The notes: generated by a model not told the origin, from the sequence alone. Shown: positions 54,511-63,735, counted from the stretch's first letter. The stretch: DNA of 64,000 nucleotides from Microbacterium sp. UFMG61 (GCF_015354505.1 NZ_JACAFP010000005.1:186001-250000); one strand, 5' to 3'. Translations and numbers: made by a program.

Positions 54511-55515
54511 TTACTTCTTCGCGTTGCGGACGGTCGACACCTGGTAGAGCGCGACCGACGTCGCGATGCCGGCGTTGAGGGACTCGGTCGACGCCGAGAT
54601 CGGGATCGACACGATCTGATCGCAGGTCTCGGCCACCAGACGCGAGAGGCCCTTGCCCTCGGATCCGGTGACGATCACGACGGGGCGATCGGCCAGCTGC
54701 AGCTCGGGAAGCTGCACGTCTCCGTCGCCGTCGAGGCCGAGCACGAACACGCCCTGCTTCTTGAACTCCTTGAGCTGGCTCGTGAGATTGGTCGCCAGGG
54801 CGACCGGCACACGGGCCGCCGCTCCCGCGCTCGTCTTCCACGCGGCGGAGTTCACGCCGGCGGAGCGACGCTGCGGCAGGATGATGCCGTGGCCGCCGAA
54901 CGCCGCGGTCGAGCGGATGATCGCGCCCAGGTTGCGGGGATCCGTGATGCCGTCGAGCGCCACGAAGAGGGGCACCTCGCCCTTGTCGATGACCTGCTCG
55001 AGAAGGTCCTGCGGGTGGGCGTACTCGTACGGCGGCACCTTGATGGCGACGCCCTGATGCACACCGTCGAAGCCGGCCATGCGGTCGAGTTCCTGGCGCG
55101 TGACCTCGAGCACCGGGATGCCGCGGTTCGTAGCGATCGACAGCATCTCCTTCGTGCGGTCGTCCATCTCGACGCGCTGCGCGATGTAGAAGGCCGTGGC
55201 GGGGATCTTCGCGCGGAGCGCCTCGAGCACCGAGTTGCGGCCGGTGACCGTCTCGGTGTCGGTGGTGTTGTCCTTCACGCGCGCCGAGCGGTTCGGGTTG
55301 CCGCCCGAGGACTGACGCTGCCCGGGCTTGCCCCGACCGCCGGCTGCGGCGTACCGCTCTGCGGCGGCCTTGCGCTTGCCCGCGGGGTGCCAGGCGCGGT
55401 CTTCCGCCTTGGGCGTCGGTCCACGACCTTCGAGCGAGCTACGGCCCTTGCCGCCGGAGCCCTTGGTGGGGCCCTTCTTTCCCTTGCCTGCGGAGGGGTT
55501 GCCCTGCTTAGCCAT
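54511..55515 (-). CDS. rlmB: 23S rRNA (guanosine-2'-O-)-methyltransferase RlmB
   Basis: SpoU-type methyltransferase that methylates G2251 of 23S rRNA (E. coli numbering). The 334-residue protein has a basic disordered N-terminus (1-90), a small substrate-binding domain (VTGRNSVLEALRAK..) and the trefoil-knot SPOUT domain with LDGITDPRNLGAIIRSTAAFGGHGIIL, VVIVTGSEGKGLSRL and SIPISASTESLNAGIATSVALYQ. All three SpoU motifs are present. ATG at 55515 overlaps cysS by 8 nt; the cysS-rlmB pair is conserved. Confidence 0.96.
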   Translation of the reverse strand: MAKQGNPSAGKGKKGPTKGSGGKGRSSLEGRGPTPKAEDRAWHPAGKRKAAAERYAAAGGRGKPGQRQSSGGNPNRSARVKDNTTDTETVTGRNSVLEALRAKIPATAFYIAQRVEMDDRTKEMLSIATNRGIPVLEVTRQELDRMAGFDGVHQGVAIKVPPYEYAHPQDLLEQVIDKGEVPLFVALDGITDPRNLGAIIRSTAAFGGHGIILPQRRSAGVNSAAWKTSAGAAARVPVALATNLTSQLKEFKKQGVFVLGLDGDGDVQLPELQLADRPVVIVTGSEGKGLSRLVAETCDQIVSIPISASTESLNAGIATSVALYQVSTVRNAKK

Positions 55516-56917
55516 CGATACTCCAATGAGTTCCGGCCGGAGTGTCCTCCAGCGTGATTCCTGCGGCGGCGATCGCATCACGGATGCGATCGGCCGCCGC
55601 CCAGTCCTTGTCGGCGCGCGCCTGTGCGCGCTGAGTGATCATCGTCTGCACGAGAGCGTCGAGAGCGGATGTCGAGGCATCGCCGCCCGAGGCCCCGGTC
55701 GGGGCCAGCGGGTCGATGCCGAGCACCGTCGCCATGACTGCGACGGCGCGGAGCGCCGTGGCAGCGGCATCCGTGTCTCCCGCGTCGAGCGCGGCATTGC
55801 CGTCGCGCACCGTCTCGTGGAGCACCGCGAGCGCCTGAGGCACTCCGAGATCGTCGTCCATCGCCGATGCGAACGACGAGGGCATGTCGCTGTACACGAA
55901 CCGGACGTGCGAACCGCCGACGGCCCGGATCACGCGCGCCATGAACGTGCGGATGCGCCCGAGCGCCGCCTCGGCCTCGGTCCACGACGACTCCGAGAGA
56001 TCGAGGCTCGAGCGGTAGTGCGCCGCGGCGAGTGCATAACGCACCACCAGCGGATCCCGCTCGGCGAGCACGTCGGCCGCCAGTGTGAAGTTGCCGAGCG
56101 ACTTCGACATCTTCTGTCCGTCGACGGTCACGAGTCCGTTGTGCACCCAGTACCGAGCGAAGCCGTCGCCGGCCGCGGTCGACTGCGCGAGTTCGTTCTC
56201 GTGATGCGGGAAGCGCAGATCGAGACCGCCGCCGTGGATGTCGAACTCGGCGCCGAGATAGCGCTTCGACATGGCCGAGCACTCGATGTGCCAGCCGGGG
56301 CGTCCCGCGCCCCAGGGCGACTGCCAGACGGCATCCGCCTGCTCGCCGGCTTTCATACCCTTCCACAGGGCGAAGTCCTGCGGGTTGCGCTTGCCACGAG
56401 GATCCGCATCCTCCGCGGCCTCCATCGCGTCGATCGACTGGTTCGTGAGCGAGCCGTACTCGGGCCACGAGCGCACATCGAAGTACACGTCGCCGGACGC
56501 ATCGGGCGCCGGGTACGCGTGCCCGCGTTCGATCAGAGTCGCGATGATCTCCTGCATCTGCGGGATCGACGCGGTCGCGCGCGGCTCGTAGGTCGGCGGG
56601 AGGATGCCGACACCGGCATAGGCCGCCGTGAACTCCTGCTCCATGCGGTACGCCAGCGCCCACCACGGCTCGGTGTCGGAGGCGTTCGCAAGCACCTTGT
56701 CGTCGATGTCCGTGACGTTGCGCACGAACGTCACGCGTCCGAAGCGGTGGGTCAGCCATCGTCGCAGCAGATCGAAGCTGAGGGCCGCCCTGACGTGACC
56801 GATGTGGGGTCCGGACTGCACCGTGGGTCCGCACACGTACATCGTGATGTTCTCGGGATCGAGAGGCACGAAGTCGCGCAGCTGCTGTGCGCGGGTGTCG
56901 TAGAGGCGGAGAGTCAC
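55508..56917 (-). CDS. cysS: cysteinyl-tRNA synthetase
   Basis: Class I aminoacyl-tRNA synthetase that charges tRNA-Cys. The 469-residue protein has the zinc Cys in MYVCGPTV (Cys29), PHIGHVR (HIGH, residues 38-41), the WGAGRPGWHIECSAM block with zinc ligands and KMSKSLGNF. The anticodon-binding domain occupies the last about 150 residues. TAAGCT lies 6 nt before the GTG at 56917 (minus strand 56929-56924), so the cysS-rlmB mRNA is probably leaderless. Next to ispDF and carD, as in many actinobacteria. Confidence 0.97.
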   Translation of the reverse strand: MTLRLYDTRAQQLRDFVPLDPENITMYVCGPTVQSGPHIGHVRAALSFDLLRRWLTHRFGRVTFVRNVTDIDDKVLANASDTEPWWALAYRMEQEFTAAYAGVGILPPTYEPRATASIPQMQEIIATLIERGHAYPAPDASGDVYFDVRSWPEYGSLTNQSIDAMEAAEDADPRGKRNPQDFALWKGMKAGEQADAVWQSPWGAGRPGWHIECSAMSKRYLGAEFDIHGGGLDLRFPHHENELAQSTAAGDGFARYWVHNGLVTVDGQKMSKSLGNFTLAADVLAERDPLVVRYALAAAHYRSSLDLSESSWTEAEAALGRIRTFMARVIRAVGGSHVRFVYSDMPSSFASAMDDDLGVPQALAVLHETVRDGNAALDAGDTDAAATALRAVAVMATVLGIDPLAPTGASGGDASTSALDALVQTMITQRAQARADKDWAAADRIRDAIAAAGITLEDTPAGTHWSIDG

Positions 56918-56959
56918 CGCACAAGCTTACCGGGCGGCGGATTCCGAAGACTGGGTGCG

Positions 56960-58336
56960 TCAGTCGGCGACGAACGAGAGCCGACGGTTCGCGAACTCCC
57001 CGATGCCGATCGGCCCCATCTCGCGTCCGAAGCCCGAGCGCTTCACCCCGCCGAAGGGCAGCTCGGCGGCCTCGGCGGCGATCGTGTTGACGTGGGTCAT
57101 GCCGACCTCGAGGCGCGAGGCGACGCGAGCGGCCCTCGCCTCGTCGGTCGAGAACACCGATCCACCCAGGCCCATGTCGCAGTCGTTGGCGAGCTCGAGC
57201 GCCTCCTCGTCGCTGGAGACCCGATAGACCGTCGCGACGGGCCCGAAGATCTCTTCCCGGTAGGACGCCGAGTCGCGCGGCACGCCCGTGAGCACGGCCG
57301 GCGAGTAGTGGGCGCCGGGGCCGTCGGACAGAACGCCGCCGGCCTCGAGCGTGGCTCCGGCCTCGACAGCGCGACGCACCTGCTCGTCGACCGTCTCTGC
57401 GGCGGTGCGCGTCGACAGCGGCACGAACTCGCCGTCGTGCAGGTCGAGCTGGTCGCCCGGCTTCAATCCCTCCGCCAGGCGCGTGAGCTCGGCCACGAAC
57501 TCGTCGTGGATGTCGTCCATCACGATCAGGCGCTTGTTCGAGTTGCACACCTGACCGCCGTTGTAGACGCGGAAGTCCCAGGCCTCGCGTGCGACCGCTG
57601 CCACATCGTCGGCATCCAGCACGATCATCGGATCGATGCCGCCGAGCTCGAGCACGCACTTCTTGAGGTGTTTTCCCGCCTGGGCTCCGATGATGGCGCC
57701 TGCACGCTCCGAGCCGGTGAGCGAGACGCCCTGCACGCGGGGGTCGGCGATCATCGTGGCGATCTGGTCGTGCGAGGCGAAGACGTTCTGATAGCCGCCC
57801 TCGGTGACCCCGGCCTCGCGCATGATGGCCTCGATGGCGAGCGACGAGCGGGGGCAGATCTCGGCGTGCTTCAGCAGGATCGTGTTGCCGAGCAGAAGGT
57901 TGGGAGCCGCGAAACGGGCCACCTGGTAGTACGGGAAGTTCCACGGCATGACGCCGAGGAGAGTGCCGATCGGGCGGTGCTCGATGTACGCGCGTCCCGG
58001 AACCGTGCTCGGGATCTCGTAGTCGGTGATGAGGCTGGGGCCGTGCACGGCGTAGTACTCGATGATCGAGGCGGCGAAGTCGACCTCGTCGATCGCCTCG
58101 GCACGGGACTTGCCCATCTCGACCGCGATGTGATCGGCCAGCTCGTCCTTGCGCTCCTCGAAGAGCTCGGCCACGCGCTTCACGACGGCCGCGCGCTCCT
58201 GCACGCTGCGATCGCGCCACTCGCGATAGGCGGCATCCGCAGAGGCCAGAGCCGTCTCGATCTGCGCGTCCGTCGCCGTGTCGAAGGACTCCAGCACCTC
58301 GCCCGTGGCGGGGTTCTGCACTCGGTAACCGCTCAT
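56960..58336 (-). CDS. NAD(P)-dependent succinate-semialdehyde dehydrogenase
   Basis: A 458-residue aldehyde dehydrogenase: LLGVMPWNFPYYQVARFAAPNLLLGNTILLKH (cofactor-binding and catalytic Asn in PWNFP), VSLTGSERAGAIIGAQAGKHLKKCVLELGGIDPMIV (catalytic Glu in LELGG) and FRVYNGGQVCNSNKRLIV (catalytic Cys). The C-terminal block is LPFGGVKRSGFGREMGPIGI. It fits the short succinate-semialdehyde dehydrogenase subgroup. Start at 58336 (MSGYRVQN) by alignment with relatives. Specific substrate not certain. Confidence 0.9.
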   Translation of the reverse strand: MSGYRVQNPATGEVLESFDTATDAQIETALASADAAYREWRDRSVQERAAVVKRVAELFEERKDELADHIAVEMGKSRAEAIDEVDFAASIIEYYAVHGPSLITDYEIPSTVPGRAYIEHRPIGTLLGVMPWNFPYYQVARFAAPNLLLGNTILLKHAEICPRSSLAIEAIMREAGVTEGGYQNVFASHDQIATMIADPRVQGVSLTGSERAGAIIGAQAGKHLKKCVLELGGIDPMIVLDADDVAAVAREAWDFRVYNGGQVCNSNKRLIVMDDIHDEFVAELTRLAEGLKPGDQLDLHDGEFVPLSTRTAAETVDEQVRRAVEAGATLEAGGVLSDGPGAHYSPAVLTGVPRDSASYREEIFGPVATVYRVSSDEEALELANDCDMGLGGSVFSTDEARAARVASRLEVGMTHVNTIAAEAAELPFGGVKRSGFGREMGPIGIGEFANRRLSFVAD

Positions 58337-58449
58337 CTGATTCCTCGTTCGCTCGTCACGCGGGTCGCCGTCGATGCCGCTTTCCTCGATCGTCGCGCGG
58401 CGTCGCCGTCGAGCGCAAGTCACCGCGCCGTGCGCGCTGCACGACCGGA

Positions 58450-59040
58450 TCAGTCGACCGCGAAGACCTGTCCGGTCTGCACTCCCAGGACGCTCTTGGC
58501 GTACGCCTGCCCGACACGGTGCGACGAGACCGGCACGAAGCCCGGGAACGACGAGTGATACGACGGGGCGTCCTCGAGCACCGAGGGGCTGACGGCGTTG
58601 ATGCGGATGCCGCGTGGCAGCTCGGTCGCCGCGGCGAGCACGAACGACTCCAGCGCGCCGTTCGCGAGTGAGGCCGCCGCGCCCGTCGCGATCGCCTCTC
58701 TCGCCAGGATGCCCGTGGTCAGCGTGAAGGACCCGCCGTCGCGGACGAACGGCGTACCGAGGCGCACGACGTCGACCTGGGTGAGCACCTTGCCGCGGAA
58801 CGCCGACTCGTAGTCACTCCGGTCGAGGTCGGACAGCGGGCGGAACGGCACTCCGCCGAGCGCCACGATCACGGCGTCCACGGGGCCGACAGCCTGGAAG
58901 AGCCGCTCGACGGACGCCGGATCCGCGACATCGACCGACGGTTCTCCGGTGCGCGAGGCGGCGATGATCTCATGGCCCTGCAGCGCCTCGACCGCCGTGC
59001 GTCCGACGTGCCCACCGGCACCGATGATCAGGATCCTCAC
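58450..59040 (-). CDS. short-chain dehydrogenase-like protein lacking the catalytic dyad
   Basis: A 196-residue Rossmann protein of the short SDR type: LIIGAGGHVGRTAVEALQGHEIIAASR at the start, VIVALGGVPFRPL, and LPRGIRINAVSPSVLEDAPSYHSSFPGFVPVSSHRVGQAYAKSV. The segment that should be YxxxK reads ASLANGALESF, so Tyr and Lys are both replaced (Ala and Asn). This change is shared, as I recall, by a group of small SDR-like proteins. GTG at 59040 overlaps the ispDF stop, so it may be co-translated. Function unknown. Confidence 0.85.
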   Translation of the reverse strand: MRILIIGAGGHVGRTAVEALQGHEIIAASRTGEPSVDVADPASVERLFQAVGPVDAVIVALGGVPFRPLSDLDRSDYESAFRGKVLTQVDVVRLGTPFVRDGGSFTLTTGILAREAIATGAAASLANGALESFVLAAATELPRGIRINAVSPSVLEDAPSYHSSFPGFVPVSSHRVGQAYAKSVLGVQTGQVFAVD

Positions 59041-60299
59041 GACGACTCCTCCACGCTCGACGGCACCACCAGGGCGACCGCGGTGACCGCGATGCCCTTT
59101 CCCCGCCCGGCGAACCCGAGCCCGTCGGTCGTCGTCGCGGTGACCGACACCGGAGCCCCTCCGAGCGCCGCCGACAGCGCCTGCTGCGCCTCGGCGCGAC
59201 GGGGGCTGAACCGCGGCCGGTTGCCCTGGAACTGCACCGACACGTTGCCGATCGCGAAACCGGCCTCGGCGAGGATCTCCCGCGTGCGGTCCAGGAACAC
59301 CTCGGCGTGGGCCCCGGAGTATTCGGGATGCGCCGTGCCGAAGTGCTCGCCGATGTCGCCCAGGCCTGCGGCCCCGAGCAGCGCGTCGACGATCGCATGG
59401 GCCACCGCATCGCCGTCGGAGTGCCCCGAGAGCGGCTGCTCGCCCGGCCACTCCAGACCCGCGAGCCAGAGGGTTCCCTCACCGCCGAACGCATGCACGT
59501 CGGTTCCGAGTCCCACCCGCGGCATCGACACGGACAGGAGCGGTGCAGGGCGAATCGGTGCGGTGGGCCCCGACCCGGTGTGCGCAGATCGCGCCGATGC
59601 CCCGGAATCCGTGTTCAGCAGGTGGCGTGCCCGCTCCAGGTCGGCCGGTGTCGTGATCTTGAATCCACGCGGCGATCCGTCGATCCTGCGTACCGGATGC
59701 CCTGCCGCGGCGAACAGCGCCGCGTCGTCGGTGTACTCGACGCCCGACGCCAGTGCGGCCGCGTAGGCCTCCTCGAGGAGATCGCGCGGAAAACCCTGCG
59801 GGGTCATCGCCGCAGCCAGCTCGGAGCGATCGACCGGGCCGACGATGTCGTCGCCGTCGACCTTCTTGAGAGTGTCGATCACCGGGAGGGTCGGTATGAC
59901 CCCGGTGACGTCGTCGACGGCGGCCGCGACGGCGTCGATCGCAGCCGGAGTCGTCAGGGCGCGAGCGGCGTCATGCACGAGCACGGTGCGCACGTCACCC
60001 CACAGCGCGTCGAGACCTGCCGCGACCGACTTCTGCCTGGTGTCACCGCCCGTCACCACGCGTCCGAGTTCGGCGCGCTCACCCGCGGCCGCCCTCAGCT
60101 CGGCCTCGGCGTCGCCTTCGAAGCCCTCCGGCGCGACCACGACGACCTGGGCGGGTGCCGCGGCGAAGACGCCGTCGAGCGCGTGCCGGAGGATCGAGTG
60201 CGTGTCGATGCCGACGAACGCCTTCGGCGCCCCGGCATCCAGTCGGGTGCCGGATCCTGCGGCGACGACGATGATGGCGGTGTTCGGGACGGGAAGCAT
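59037..60299 (-). CDS. ispDF: bifunctional IspD/IspF (MEP pathway)
   Basis: A 420-residue fusion of two enzymes of the non-mevalonate isoprenoid pathway. Residues 1-235: 4-diphosphocytidyl-2-C-methylerythritol synthase (VVAAGSGTRLDAGAPKAFVGI and VLVHDAARALTTPAAI, ATPQGF as TPQGFPRDLL). Residues about 262-420: 2-C-methyl-D-erythritol 2,4-cyclodiphosphate synthase (GLGTDVHAFGGEGTLWLAGL with metal ligands Asp and His, GHSDGDAVAHAIVDALLGAAGLGDIG). It supplies IPP/DMAPP for the carotenoid operon at 18 kb. ATG at 60299; carD lies 73 bp upstream with a terminator between them. Confidence 0.96.
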   Translation of the reverse strand: MLPVPNTAIIVVAAGSGTRLDAGAPKAFVGIDTHSILRHALDGVFAAAPAQVVVVAPEGFEGDAEAELRAAAGERAELGRVVTGGDTRQKSVAAGLDALWGDVRTVLVHDAARALTTPAAIDAVAAAVDDVTGVIPTLPVIDTLKKVDGDDIVGPVDRSELAAAMTPQGFPRDLLEEAYAAALASGVEYTDDAALFAAAGHPVRRIDGSPRGFKITTPADLERARHLLNTDSGASARSAHTGSGPTAPIRPAPLLSVSMPRVGLGTDVHAFGGEGTLWLAGLEWPGEQPLSGHSDGDAVAHAIVDALLGAAGLGDIGEHFGTAHPEYSGAHAEVFLDRTREILAEAGFAIGNVSVQFQGNRPRFSPRRAEAQQALSAALGGAPVSVTATTTDGLGFAGRGKGIAVTAVALVVPSSVEESS

Positions 60300-60330
60300 G
60301 CTCACCCCGTTCACGTTACCGGCGCGCACG

Positions 60331-60359
60331 AAAAAAGGCGGATGCCGCAGCATCCGCCT
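60331..60359 (-). terminator. terminator between carD and ispDF (minus strand)
   Basis: AGGCGGATGC (60336-60345) pairs with GCATCCGCCT (60350-60359) with a CGCA loop. On the minus strand it is followed by six T (A at 60331-60336). It ends the carD transcript. Confidence 0.88.
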
Positions 60360-60372
60360 CGTCTCGATCCGC

Positions 60373-60855
60373 TCAGGACGCGAGGACCTCGTCGAGCATG
60401 GCGCTCGCCTTGTCCTCGTCGGTCTTCTCTGCGAGAGCCAGCTCGGAGATGAGGATCTGACGCGCCTTGGCCAGCATCCGCTTCTCACCCGCCGACAGAC
60501 CGCGGTCCTGATCACGACGCCACAGGTCGCGCACGACCTCGCTCACCTTGATCACATCGCCGGAGGCGAGCTTCTCGAGGTTCGCCTTGTACCGGCGCGA
60601 CCAGTTCGTCGGCTCTTCGGTGAAGGGCGCACGCAGAACCTCGAACACGTGGTCGAGGCCCTCCCGCCCGATCACATCGCGGACCCCGACAAGATCGACG
60701 TTCTCCGCGGGAACCTCGATGATGAGGTCTCCCTGCGTGACGTTGAGCTTCAGGTATTTCTTCGCCTCACCCTTGATGATGCGCTCCTTGACCTCGATGA
60801 TGGTCGCAGCGCCATGGTGCGGATAGACGACAGTCTCGCCAACCTCAAAAAGCAT
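60373..60855 (-). CDS. carD: CarD-family RNA polymerase-binding regulator
   Basis: CarD stabilises the open complex by binding the RNA polymerase beta subunit and promoter DNA, raising rRNA and ribosomal gene expression. The 160-residue protein has the N-terminal CdnL/TRCF-interacting domain ([39 protein letters not shown]) and a helical DNA-binding domain ([42 protein letters not shown]). ATG at 60855 has AAAGGAC 8-9 nt upstream; the longer frame adds residues outside the family pattern. Beside ispDF, as in mycobacteria. Confidence 0.97.
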   Translation of the reverse strand: MLFEVGETVVYPHHGAATIIEVKERIIKGEAKKYLKLNVTQGDLIIEVPAENVDLVGVRDVIGREGLDHVFEVLRAPFTEEPTNWSRRYKANLEKLASGDVIKVSEVVRDLWRRDQDRGLSAGEKRMLAKARQILISELALAEKTDEDKASAMLDEVLAS

Positions 60856-60991
60856 AAAAAATTGTCCTTTCGGCAACCTCAAGGATACCACAGCGAAGAT
60901 GCGCTAAGGTTTGCACCCCTGCGTCCCGAGGCGCCCCTCCGCATGCGCATAGAATGGGAGGCGGACATCCCGCCGGACCACAGGAGGACCA

Positions 60992-61537
60992 GTGAAATCG
61001 CGCCTTGTCGCATCTGCCGCCATCAGCGCCCTCGTTCTTCTCGGCGCCACCGGCTGCACGTTCATCTCGCCGCAGTCGACGAAGATCGAGTACTCGGCAT
61101 CGGACGGCGTCAACATCTCCGACTCCGACGGCCCGCTCGACGTGCGCAACGCGTTCATCGTCGCCAACGAAGACGGCTCGGTCGGCAACTTCATCGGCGC
61201 GGTCGTGAACCCGACCCTCGACAAGGCGACCCTCACCATCACGGTCGCGGGCCTCGAGCCGATCGAGGTGCCGGTCGCCGCGGGCAAGACCGTCAGCTTC
61301 GGCACCGCCGACGAAGAGCCGCTGCGCATCGACGACCTCGACACGATGCCGGGCGCGACGGTCGAGATCCACTTCCAGTCGGGCGACGGCGCCGGGACCA
61401 AGGCCGATGTGCCCGTGCTCGACGGCACGCTCCCCTACTACGCGGACCTCGTCCCGACGGAGAAGGCGAAGCCCACCGCCGAGCCGACGCCTGAGCCGGT
61501 GCCCACCGACACGGCAGCACCGGCTCCGACCGAGTGA
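60992..61537 (+). CDS. conserved actinobacterial lipoprotein
   Basis: A 181-residue lipoprotein with signal peptide and lipobox LGATGC (Cys22). The mature domain (about 30-160) is beta-rich: IEYSASDGVNISDSDGPLDVRNAFIVANEDGSVGNFIGAVVNPTLDKATLTITV, typical of a conserved small actinobacterial lipoprotein next to the senX3-regX3-phoU region. It ends in a Pro/Thr/Glu tail. GTG at 60992 has AGGAGG 5-6 nt upstream. A role is not known; similar proteins are often misnamed as DNA modification methylase. Confidence 0.82.
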   Translation: MKSRLVASAAISALVLLGATGCTFISPQSTKIEYSASDGVNISDSDGPLDVRNAFIVANEDGSVGNFIGAVVNPTLDKATLTITVAGLEPIEVPVAAGKTVSFGTADEEPLRIDDLDTMPGATVEIHFQSGDGAGTKADVPVLDGTLPYYADLVPTEKAKPTAEPTPEPVPTDTAAPAPTE

Positions 61538-61554
61538 CACCCACGGACTGAACG

Positions 61555-61590
61555 ACAGAGGCCGGCACCCCGCGGGGTGCCGGCCTCTGT
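61555..61590. terminator. terminator between the lipoprotein gene and convergent regX3
   Basis: A 17-bp stem (61555-61571 with 61574-61590, containing GAGGCCGGCACCCC) between convergent genes. Confidence 0.88.
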
Positions 61591-61618
61591 CATGTCCGCC
61601 GTCGGAATGAGGGCCGTG

Positions 61619-62302
61619 TCAGCCTTCGAAGCGATAGCCGAGGCCACGCACGGTGACCAGCATCACCGGCTCACCCGGGTTCTCCTCGATGCGCGAGCGG
61701 ATGCGCTTGATGTGCACGTCGAGCGTCTTGGTGTCTCCGAAGTAGTCGCTGCCCCACACCCGGTCGATCAGCTGGCCCCGGGTGAGCACCCGACCCGAGT
61801 TGCGCATGAGCACCTCGAGCAGCTCGAACTCCTTGAGCGGCATGTTGATCTGCTGGCCCGCGACCGAGACCGTGTGCCGGTCGATGTCGAGCGAGACCCG
61901 ACCGCCGTCGAGCACACGCTCGTCGAGCTCGCTCTCGGCCTGCACCACTCGGCGCAGCACGGCCCGCATGCGCGCGAGCAGCTCCCGCGAGGAATAGGGC
62001 TTGGTGATGTAGTCGTCGGCGCCCAGCTCGAGACCCACGACGATGTCGACCTCGGAGTCCTTGGCCGTGAGCATGATGATCGGCACGGCCGAGGTCGAGC
62101 GGATCTGCCGGCAGACCTCGGTGCCGGGCATGCCCGGCAGCATGAGGTCGAGCAGCACGATGTCGGCACCGCGCTCACGGAAGGCCGTCAGCGCGCCGGG
62201 GCCGTCTTCGGCGATCTCGACCTCGAACCCTTCGCGGCGCAGCAGATACGCCAGCGGGTCGGCGAGGTCGGGCTCGTCTTCGACGAGAAGGATGCGGGTC
62301 AT
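61619..62302 (-). CDS. regX3: phosphate-responsive response regulator RegX3
   Basis: A 227-residue OmpR-family regulator: acidic pair in VEDEPD, phospho-acceptor Asp52 in IVLLDLMLPGMPG, Lys in YITKPYSSRE, and a winged helix with PLKEFELLEVLMRNSGRVLTRGQLIDRVWG and DVHIKRIRSRIEENP. It is the partner of SenX3 and activates phosphate-starvation genes. ATG at 62302 overlaps the senX3 stop by 4 nt. The upstream frame is the antisense/alternate reading of senX3 and is not used. Confidence 0.95.
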   Translation of the reverse strand: MTRILLVEDEPDLADPLAYLLRREGFEVEIAEDGPGALTAFRERGADIVLLDLMLPGMPGTEVCRQIRSTSAVPIIMLTAKDSEVDIVVGLELGADDYITKPYSSRELLARMRAVLRRVVQAESELDERVLDGGRVSLDIDRHTVSVAGQQINMPLKEFELLEVLMRNSGRVLTRGQLIDRVWGSDYFGDTKTLDVHIKRIRSRIEENPGEPVMLVTVRGLGYRFEG

Positions 62303-63516
62303 GCGTTCTCTCCGTTTCGGACGCGAGCCGCGGCCTTCGCCGCCTTGCGCTCGCGCTTCTTCTTGCTCTTCTTGTCGTCCTCGATGCCCTCGGGAGCATC
62401 GATGCGGGGAAGTCTGATGGTGAAGGTCGATCCACGCCCCGGGCGCGACCACAGGGTCACCTCGCCGCCGTGCCGCTGGGTCGCGTGCTTGACGATCGAC
62501 AGGCCGAGCCCCGTGCCTCCGGTGCGACGGGAACGGGCCTCGTCGGCGCGGTAGAACCGTTCGAAGATCCGCTCGCGGTCGCCCTCGGAGATGCCGATGC
62601 CCTGATCGGACACGGCGACCTCGACGACACCGGCGTCGGCCTTCACGCCGACGCCGACCCGCGAACCTCGAGGAGAATAGACGATCGCGTTCGCGATGAG
62701 GTTGCCGAAGGCCTCGATGAGGATCTGCGGGTCACCGTGCACCCAGACGCCGCGGTCGCCGCCTCGGGCGAGCTCCACTCCCGCCGAGTCCGCCTGCACG
62801 ACGTGGGCCTCGATCGAGGACGCGATCACCTCGTCGATCGACACGGGTCGCGCATCGGTCAGGGTGTCGTCCGCCTGCAGCCTCGACAGGCTCATGATGC
62901 GTCCGGTGAGCTGCCCAAGCCGCGTGGCCTCGGCCGAGATCCGCGTCGGGAAGTGCCGCACCTGGGCCGGGTCGTCGGCTGCCGACTCGATCGCCTCGGC
63001 GAGCAGCGTGACCGCGCCCACCGGTGTCTTGAGTTCATGACTGGTGTTCGCGACGAAGTCGCGGCGCATCTGATCGAGCCGCTCCTGCTCCGTGACGTCT
63101 CGGATGATGAGCAGTGACATGCGGGGGCTGATCGCGCTCGCGCGCGCCGAGACCAGACGAGGGTCGAGGCTGAGTCCGCCACGGGTGATGCGCATCGACT
63201 CGGTGTGCGAGCCGCCCTCGCTGCGCACGCTCCGCAGAAGCTGACGAAGTTCCGGGTTCTCGAGCGGGGCGCCGACCCGGATGCCGAACCGCGCCGCAGC
63301 CTTCGAGACCGCCAGCACGAGCCCCGACGCGTCGACGACGCATGCCGCGTCGTCCATGCTCCGGAGCACGGCGGTGACGCCGTCGGGAACGACGAGTGAC
63401 GTCTCCTCGGCGATGCGGGCCCTCGCGCGGTACGCCCACACCAGGAGGAGTGAGAGTCCGACACCGATCACGAGGCCGACGGCCAGCGCGAGCAGCGCGG
63501 TCTGCGGCAGGGTCAT
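62299..63516 (-). CDS. senX3: phosphate sensor histidine kinase SenX3
   Basis: A 405-residue kinase with an N-terminal membrane helix (about 2-30), a PAS-like region (about 45-150), HisKA with FVANTSHELKTPVGAVTLLAEAI (phospho-His), and HATPase with N box NLIANAIVYSP, G1 DQGIGI, F box ERFYRAD and G2 GTGLGLSI. It ends in a Lys/Arg-rich tail. The ATG at 63516 is chosen because TACTCT lies 6 nt upstream (63528-63523) and the longer GTG frame (63540) would overlap a phosphate box. SenX3 senses phosphate through the Pst system and PhoU. Confidence 0.95.
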   Translation of the reverse strand: MTLPQTALLALAVGLVIGVGLSLLLVWAYRARARIAEETSLVVPDGVTAVLRSMDDAACVVDASGLVLAVSKAAARFGIRVGAPLENPELRQLLRSVRSEGGSHTESMRITRGGLSLDPRLVSARASAISPRMSLLIIRDVTEQERLDQMRRDFVANTSHELKTPVGAVTLLAEAIESAADDPAQVRHFPTRISAEATRLGQLTGRIMSLSRLQADDTLTDARPVSIDEVIASSIEAHVVQADSAGVELARGGDRGVWVHGDPQILIEAFGNLIANAIVYSPRGSRVGVGVKADAGVVEVAVSDQGIGISEGDRERIFERFYRADEARSRRTGGTGLGLSIVKHATQRHGGEVTLWSRPGRGSTFTIRLPRIDAPEGIEDDKKSKKKRERKAAKAAARVRNGENA

Positions 63517-63534
63517 GTGTCCAGAGTAGAGTGC

Positions 63535-63617
63535 GTTCACCTGCCGACCGGCGCGTTAACCGGGCGCGAGACCAGAGCGAGAAGTACTATTCACGTGCTG
63601 GGCACCGTTCGTTAACC
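63535..63617. promoter_or_regulatory. phosphate-box-like repeats between senX3 and phoU
   Basis: GTTCACC (63535-63541), GTTAACC (63555-63561) and GTTAACC (63611-63617) are direct repeats. The first two are 20 bp apart (about two helical turns) and lie just upstream of the senX3 -10 hexamer, matching the PHO-box/RegX3-box pattern. They fit autoregulation of senX3-regX3 and control of phoU. Confidence 0.65.
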
Positions 63618-63735
63618 TTCGGGGCAGACAATCGCTTCGGGCCTGTGCGGGAGCGCGGACCTCCTCTCGCGCGGACGCCCCAGCCGTCTCGCGCTGACAC
63701 ACAGCCGAGACCCGAATGAAAGGTTGCGCCCCACC

